Origin: Paramacrobiotus metropolitanus
Taxonomy: Eukaryota > Tardigrada > Eutardigrada > Parachela > Macrobiotidae
Direction of reading: 5' to 3'
Assembly (NCBI RefSeq): GCF_019649055.1
Contig: NW_026570396.1
Location: forward strand, 124,001-188,000
DNA: 64,000 bases
Both the position numbers and the translations under genes were made by a program. Below, in pieces: positions 58,423-64,000 of this stretch. Position 1 is the first letter of the stretch, and every line of letters starts with the position of its first letter. The notes beneath the pieces were generated by a model, which searched no databases, was not told where the DNA came from, and saw only the letters and a list, made by a program, of their open reading frames with translations.

Positions 58423-59653
58423 TTGTTGTGCTGTTTGTCATAAATGCTATGCCCATAAAGACTGAAACGGGTACCACCAAAAGAATTCCACATTGCTTAA
58501 GCTGCCTTCAATATTATTGATTATGCAAGAAATCAGAATTTTACCTGATTAGTTTTTGACCTCTATTGCTTGCCCCGCTTATATAGTGTTGCACTGAAAT
58601 GTCTTGTACGCTAGTTTGCGGTTTATAAAACTAATATTCTATAATTATTGCAGTTTTTATTCAGTGAAATCAAGTTTCGTATTTTGATTTAATAAAACTT
58701 CTTAAAATTTCAAGTATTTCAGTAGTAGTTATTGCAGTCTTAATACCTTAAAGGTTCGTTTTCTGTTCCAAAACGGTACGCATATTTTATAAAGTTAGAT
58801 GTCATATTATAATCAAGTTTTATTATTAAAATCATATGATGTAGTTCTGTGCAAACGCTTACAGCTGGTACAAGGCAAGTTCCATACGGTGAATGTTAGT
58901 GTTTCCGTTGATTGCTGCCACTCATACATCCAACGCTGAAAACTTTGCCCATGTGTCCACGCTCGTGTATAAAGTTCAATAATCGCCGCCAGGAAATATT
59001 ATGACGTAACTAACCATAAAATTAGTGTTTTCTCTCCATTAATGGCTACATTTTACAGTGAACTGTGTGGCTGCCCGAAAAGCAGTAAAAGTCAGCACTA
59101 GCAAAGTGTAGATACCGGAATTTTACTGCCGAACTACCGTAAGCAATATAAACAGTTTATGTATAGTGCATACGAAAAACAACTATCATCTGGCCAGTTT
59201 CACGGTGGAAGCACATAATCGTAATATTTCTGCCTGAAATAAAGTTGTTCTACAAAATCGGTTCCGAGATGCTCGTCTCATTCTTATCGTGCAGGCTTCT
59301 TTCCAGCTTCTTTTCCATTACTTTTCCATTCTTCTTTTTCCCGTACCGTTTTCACAGAACATGCGGTTAACCGGAAAGGCTGCCGAAATGCCAAACGCCG
59401 TCAGATAGCGGAAATAGCAGCCACATTGCATAGCAGTACCGTAAATAGTGCTATCAGTAATGGCGTTAGTGCTGCTCGCATAAGGTTTTATTGACGAAAT
59501 CCAGCACGGAGGCCAGCTTTTATCGCACTACAAGCGCACTCAGGGTTCGTTAAAAAAGCAGTTCTGACGGGAAAAATTCTTCAGCAGTTTTGACAGACAC
59601 GCTCTTCGGCAGCTCACCCGTATACCAAGTTTTGGTTTTCGATAAGGCTCGTT
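58423..59653. other. T7-T8 spacer
   Basis: AT-rich; no gene, RNA or repeat recognised. Confidence 0.3.
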
Positions 59654-60564
59654 ATGGAGGGAAAATGGCTGACTGTGCTGGAAATCTCGAAGCTCCTCTG
59701 CATATTCATTGTGGAAATTTTACTGGGATGTTATTTAATCGGCTTCACTGTGTGGAAGTTAACACGTAAGAAACTGACGGTCTCTTTATTCATTTTGCAG
59801 CTTAATTTGTACAAAGCCGTGCGATTTTTCAGCGTTTATTTTTTTTATAACGACAAGTCTAGCAAAATTGGTTTTATTTCTGGCTGTTCCAGACAGTTCG
59901 TATTGTCTTTATGGTCTTCTTTGTTAACAGAAGCTTTCCAAAATTACTGTGGTGTTAACGTTGAAATATTTAATTGTTACTAAGAGGGAACCGATAGATT
60001 TATAAAAGAGTAGCAAACTAATAAGTTGTAACGTATACCGTATTTTACGCTATTTTCACTTTGAAACGCCGGCTACAATGTTCAAATTTATTTGCAGTAG
60101 GTTATGGCAGCCAGCCTGATCTCCGCTTTGTGATGTCCAGGGCCCTCGAGCTCATTGCTGCAATCATTCTACTCTGCTCGGGTATTCTTCGACACTTCGG
60201 CATCCGGCGATTCCTGTTCGGACCATCACAGCCTGCCATGTTCCTGTGGGTCCTTCTGCTGAATGTTGTCCTACTAGCGCTGGCCAGAATGGAGGCGTTG
60301 TGGATTGTAGCTGGCCTGGGCTGGATGACCCTTAGCCAAGAAAAGCTTGTGCCGGCAGAAATTCTGCGTGCATACGGTCTAATTCCGCTTGCCGCAGATT
60401 TTCTGATTATACGCATCTCGTACGACGTCATACTGGCGCTCGTACGCTTTTATACGACTATTGAAATGGAAAATGCTTTGGAAAGGGCCGCTGAGCCCCA
60501 GCAAACGGTCGCCGAAAGGAAGAAAAGGAAACGGAAACGGCCGCAGAAAATCGCATTCCACTGA
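59654..60564 (+). CDS. T8: tetraspan membrane protein with frameshifted tail
   Basis: Exon 1 is 59654-59765 (MEGKWL; donor ACAC|gtaaga) and exon 2 is 60101-60564 (tandem acceptor ttgcagtag, using the second AG by analogy with T1 and T5); phase 1, 191 codons. Membrane segments: VEILLGCYLIG, ELIAAIILLCSGI, PAMFLWVLLLNVVLLAL, and a weaker fourth. The tail becomes Lys/Arg-rich and stops. About 25 bases after the stop, in another frame, the DNA still spells a PxYED-like motif (ccggcttgcgaagacgta, with Tyr changed to Cys). So T8 lost its PPxY by an indel in the A/G-rich stretch near 60500-60560. Confidence 0.7.
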
Positions 60565-61197
60565 CACCTATAGATACACACTGTTCCCAACCGGCTTGCG
60601 AAGACGTACAATCGAAAAAAGCGAACACGAATATCGATTATGTTAATGAATAATCAGAATATAGACATTGAGTTTCTCCCTGTTTGTCTTTAATATCCTA
60701 ATTATATATTTCGTTTGGTTTGTGTTTCAATAACCTCAGCCATACAGCTATATCCAATCTTTTTAGCAGGTCCCGGCAAAACGCGCTTGTCAAGGTGTCA
60801 CTAATGTGCCTGGCACGTTATTTTCGTATTGTTATTAACCTGTTTTGTGGTTTTCCTTGCATTAATAATCAATACGTGCCGTGTGGCTGGTCTGGTCTGT
60901 GTGATACGTAAATCAAATTCAGATTAATTAGGCTATGCTTCAAGGTTTGTTTGTTCCGTGGTAAACATTATGCGTACCCTGGCCTGCGCTGGCAGAGAAA
61001 TCTGCTAGTGGTACTACTATGGTATACCGCGCCCTAAACACATTATTCATATCCCTTAATCAAAGCTAAGGTGAAACGGCATATTAAAGCGGAAGCAGTG
61101 TTGTCTGTTGGGTTCAACATATTTGCAGTGTAACACGAAATGGTCCCGCGTTGGTTGTTCTGACCCATACCTAGTTCAAATCGCTGATCAATATAAG
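60565..61197. other. gene-less spacer
   Basis: Nothing recognised beyond the displaced T8 tail at 60580-60610. Confidence 0.35.
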
Positions 61198-61374
61198 GGG
61201 CAAATTTAGGCGCCTTCCACCGTTCCCCTGTACTGCTGCCTGGTGTGACGTTACGGCAGTACATATAGTTAAATCTGACGCGGTACGTAAGCGCCATGTT
61301 CAGCCACAACGTCAAACCCCAGTCGGGTGACGGCAGCAGTACAGGGGGACTGTGGAGGATGCCTAGTTTTGCCC
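61198..61374. mobile_element. 177 bp inverted-repeat MITE
   Basis: ggggcaaatttaggcgcctt, ccaccgttcccctgtactgc and ctgcc on the left recur inverted on the right, ending gcctagttttgcccc. One arm is also found at 18890-19020. Confidence 0.75.
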
Positions 61375-61754
61375 CCTATATATGTGCAACTTCAGTCGTA
61401 CAGTGTAATGCGCCACATACATAGGGAATATTGGGTATGGGAGCGCGCCAGTTGGTAGTGTTGCTTTTGTTGAGTCCTGTTGTTGTTAATACCTGGGCAT
61501 TGGTACACATTTTGTTAATTATACATGACTGAATTTAGTGTTAGTTAAACCCGATTTATTTTGATGATTCGTGATGCTGCGCTGGTGCATTAGATGTGGG
61601 CATGTTGCAGTTATTGGTAGCGGACCTACGAATACAGTCGGGCCTTTTCATCCTCCACTTGCGCGGCGGCGGATCACGCAAGAAACTAACTTGAATTTCC
61701 GGTGGGACAGAGCAAGAGTGTCCACACTGCTAAAGTCTCAGGCCAAGCACAGAC

Positions 61755-62039
61755 CGCGCTTCCAAGCAAAAGTGGTGCACCCATCCAGACGATGGCCTGA
61801 AGTATGGGATTTTGCAGGATGCCTGTGGATACTAACGGTCGGGACTCGACTCGGCACACTATACTGTTCAGGCCGTCATGGCGGGGATGTCGTCCAGCGG
61901 AAAAAGGACACAACAAACCGTGATGGCCATACGCATCATCAGGCTTTTGGCACTTTGCACACGGATGTGGCTCACAGATGGTTGCGCCCAGTCGCTGGCC
62001 GACTGATATCTTGACCGTATCAGTCATCAAAAAAGTGTG
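61755..62039 (-). pseudogene. non-LTR retrotransposon fragment (Cys/His region)
   Basis: The minus-strand frame contains VGQRLGATICEPHPCAKC, GHHGLLCPFSAGRHPRHDGL and N. This is the conserved zinc-knuckle-like segment (RLG, CxxC, GHHGLxCxxSAGRxxRH) that precedes the WDVT region in the LINE group of 12531-13081. The following sequence diverges or shifts frame. The overlapping plus-strand ORF is a shadow. Confidence 0.65.
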
Positions 62040-62099
62040 GCTGGGGAGAGGAATACAACCAAATGCCAGCTTCCGGTGCTGACTTTGCAAGGGCACCAG

Positions 62100-62688
62100 A
62101 CTCTGCTGCCTTCGTCATCGCGGGAGTATCCAGCAGTAAATCATTAATTGACAATCATTAAACTGAAATCCATGATTCTGAATCATTTTCCCGATTCTCA
62201 ATCATCCAGCACCGTGTTTTGTCGTGACGGCACTGTAGCTGAATATCCTGAAAATTTTCTTCATCGCGAAACTGTAGAAAAGCAGTTTCGACATTCGCAC
62301 AACTTGTCATCGGATAACACGATAAAAGGCTCAGCAGCATGTAGCAACAATTAGAGTAGATTTACCGATTAGATTTCGACGAGTACTAAAAAAAATGCAT
62401 TAGTTGGTACCGTTACGACCGGTGTGTGCGCTGTTGAGTGTGGACGAGAGGTAATGCAGACCGTAACACAGAACTGATTCAAATGCGGCCGGCCGCTGAC
62501 AACCTATCTCCAGAAATTTATCCCGATTTAGTTTCTTATACGGAGTTCATCCGCTGAAAGGTTGCACCTGAAATACATGCACATCGCTCCTGCCCATCTC
62601 TTTTAATAATTTTCTTGTGCCCGGTTGCCCGTGACCCACTCGTTCTCCCGGTGACATCACAGTTTAACTTTCGCCTGTATGTGCTCCG
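62100..62688. other. gene-less spacer
   Basis: 62159-62210 has imperfect gattctgaatcat/gattctcaatcat repeats. No gene recognised. Confidence 0.35.
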
Positions 62689-63600
62689 TTAATGAAATAA
62701 AGGGTATTGGGAGTAGGTCATAACGTTATGAACTTGCTCGCAATAACCGTTATTCGATCCTAGCGGCTGGAATAACAGGGCATCAGGCGCATTCTTTGCT
62801 TTTATATAATGGTATATCGGGATGCCCCAGCGAAGTATGGAGATCCATCGCGGGTACGCGGTCCAATATCCAAAAGGATCCAATAATATTTTAGCATAAG
62901 CCAATAGAACCTGTTTACGCTACGTGATACTGAAAATGAGGAACAAGAGATAACCAAAAATGCCAGTATCTCAGATTTCAGCCTGCGTTCAAGTTTCAAC
63001 CTCCATCACCACGTGACACCAGCAACAGTTTTTGAAATATACTATCGCAAAATCTATCGACACATCGACTGCGGACTTGTACACATGAGATGCTTCACGA
63101 TACAGTGCTAGGGACTCCAGGCGAAAGATAGTGTGATCGCGATGAGCTGCAGCGGCATAGAACTCGCTAGGGCGCGATATGAAACTGCACATATTATCCG
63201 TTTAATGTTGTACAATTTACAGTGGCGTTTCAATATTTTCCGGCACAATAAACAATGCCATAAACAACAACAAATACGTGACGATCATTTCAGTAATGGA
63301 TTTCTTAATAAGTTGATTACGTTCCTGGTTGCACCAACGTCCCAGTGCGTTTTGTGCACATGGCAACATCGAAAAGTATACAATGACAACGTCCAAACCA
63401 CTTGGCAAGTTGGCCACCCTCCATTGCGATCCTGTGTCAATAATTATGTAAACTATTTGTTCAAACTGAAAGTGAGAGCTTAACGCAAATGGAATTCGTT
63501 CATGAGCTCTCTCGGTATCATCACCAAGAAGAGAACGGCGATCATCGATCGCAAGAAACAGCGCGACCAAAATTGTGGTAGCATGACACCGATGTGTTCA
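62689..63600 (-). pseudogene. possible ABCG-type transporter membrane-domain remnant
   Basis: Three minus-strand open segments could belong together. 63600-63224 has ILVALFLAIDD, later TYLLLFMALFIV. 63188-62995 has FRLESLALYREASHVY, which recalls the ExxxLYRE element before a membrane helix in ABCG half-transporters. The segment ending 62689 has PFGYWTAYPRWISILRWGIP, recalling the PxWLxWLxYxSP element near their C-terminus. The first junction would need a 36 bp intron (cact|gtaaat to tgtgcag), unusually short, and the last has no convincing donor. No ATP-binding domain is visible before the window ends. Evidence is weak; it may be a decayed copy or chance. Confidence 0.25.
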
Positions 63601-64000
63601 TATTCTGTATTCAATCCCCTGATGCACTTCATCGCTGCAAGCTAGGCCGAGAAACGCTAAATTCCATACCCGTTTCAGTTAGGAAAACGAAAAACTTCAA
63701 CGACTCAGGATTGCGAAAGTGACCTATGCCATAAGGGTGATGACCATGGGACTGTCAATGTTGCATTAAACAAGCCCATTATTACCATTCCTATGTTTGC
63801 GCTGTGCAACGTGTGCATCTTTCAGCAGTGTTAATAAATCACTTCACTTCTGCACCTTTTTGCATCTTTAGTTTTAGAGACGGAACGTTCGACGATTCGA
63901 CAATGTGATCATGAAATTGATTCAGAGTAAATGCTCATTATCATTATCGCGTATACCACTCTTACCATACCTGGTTAGTTATGTGTACCATACGGATGTT
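63601..64000. other. right edge, no gene recognised
   Basis: A short minus-strand segment (FRNPESLKFF) could extend the possible transporter remnant. Nothing else seen. Confidence 0.25.

Noticed and set aside
61571-62014. 147-codon plus-strand ORF
   Set aside because: Shadow of the minus-strand LINE fragment, which has recognisable motifs.
1-64000. tRNA genes, rRNA operons, CRISPR arrays, prokaryotic promoters
   Set aside because: None seen on reading both strands; no repeat-spacer arrays, and gene structure is eukaryotic. A covariance-model scan (tRNAscan-SE, Infernal) would be needed to exclude tRNAs firmly.

Overview
The window reads as a repeat-rich invertebrate nuclear genome. Genes are sparse, mostly of two or three exons with short GT-AG introns, and many foldback or miniature transposons sit between and inside them. 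A MATH-BTB gene, a secreted lipocalin, a PIF/Harbinger transposon and non-LTR retrotransposon debris all fit an ecdysozoan-type animal. A tardigrade would fit, but nothing here proves the phylum.

Region 1 (1-8711) is the 3' part of a large, GC-rich LTR retroelement cut by the left edge. It holds the end of one ORF, two further long intronless ORFs (948 and 649 codons) that I could not assign to any family, a 2.5 kb noncoding tail with two tandem-repeat blocks, and a 382 bp LTR with TGTCAGA/TCTGACA ends. A second copy of that LTR at 22443-22824 is followed by a primer-binding-site-like TGG, a leader with duplicated hairpins, and a gag-like coiled-coil ORF. After about 1.6 kb this ORF runs in frame into the C-terminal half of a Harbinger DDE transposase. 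Harbinger remains, including the Myb/SANT-like partner gene on the minus strand, fill 25.39-27.5 kb.

The main host feature is a scattered family of eight paralogous two-exon genes, T1-T8: T1-T3 on the minus strand (13.4-17.0, 20.1-21.2, 40.8-42.1 kb) and T4-T8 on the plus strand (45.4-47.7, 52.8-53.9, 54.8-56.2, 57.1-58.4, 59.7-60.6 kb). Exon 1 is only 103-112 bp, encodes one membrane segment and always ends in phase 1. Exon 2 encodes three more membrane segments and, in five copies, a C-terminal PPxY motif. The layout resembles LAPTM-type or other Nedd4-recruiting membrane adaptors, but I do not recognise the family. T1-T3 share 3' flanks, intron sequence and upstream sequence with an ETS/CRE-like site, so whole units were duplicated.

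Other host genes are a MATH-BTB (SPOP/TDPOZ-like) gene at 38.1-39.6 kb, a lipocalin with signal peptide at 43.4-44.3 kb, and a three-exon Cys-rich membrane or secreted protein at 49.5-51.2 kb. A weak ABCG-transporter-like stretch lies at 62.7-63.6 kb.

At least six foldback or miniature element families are visible. The clearest structure is a nested one: a ~0.68 kb foldback element (9316-11958) interrupted by two other elements, each with its own target duplication. Four otherwise coherent gene models each carry exactly one surplus base, several next to A5 or T5 runs. This points either to systematic indels in the assembly or to shared decay.
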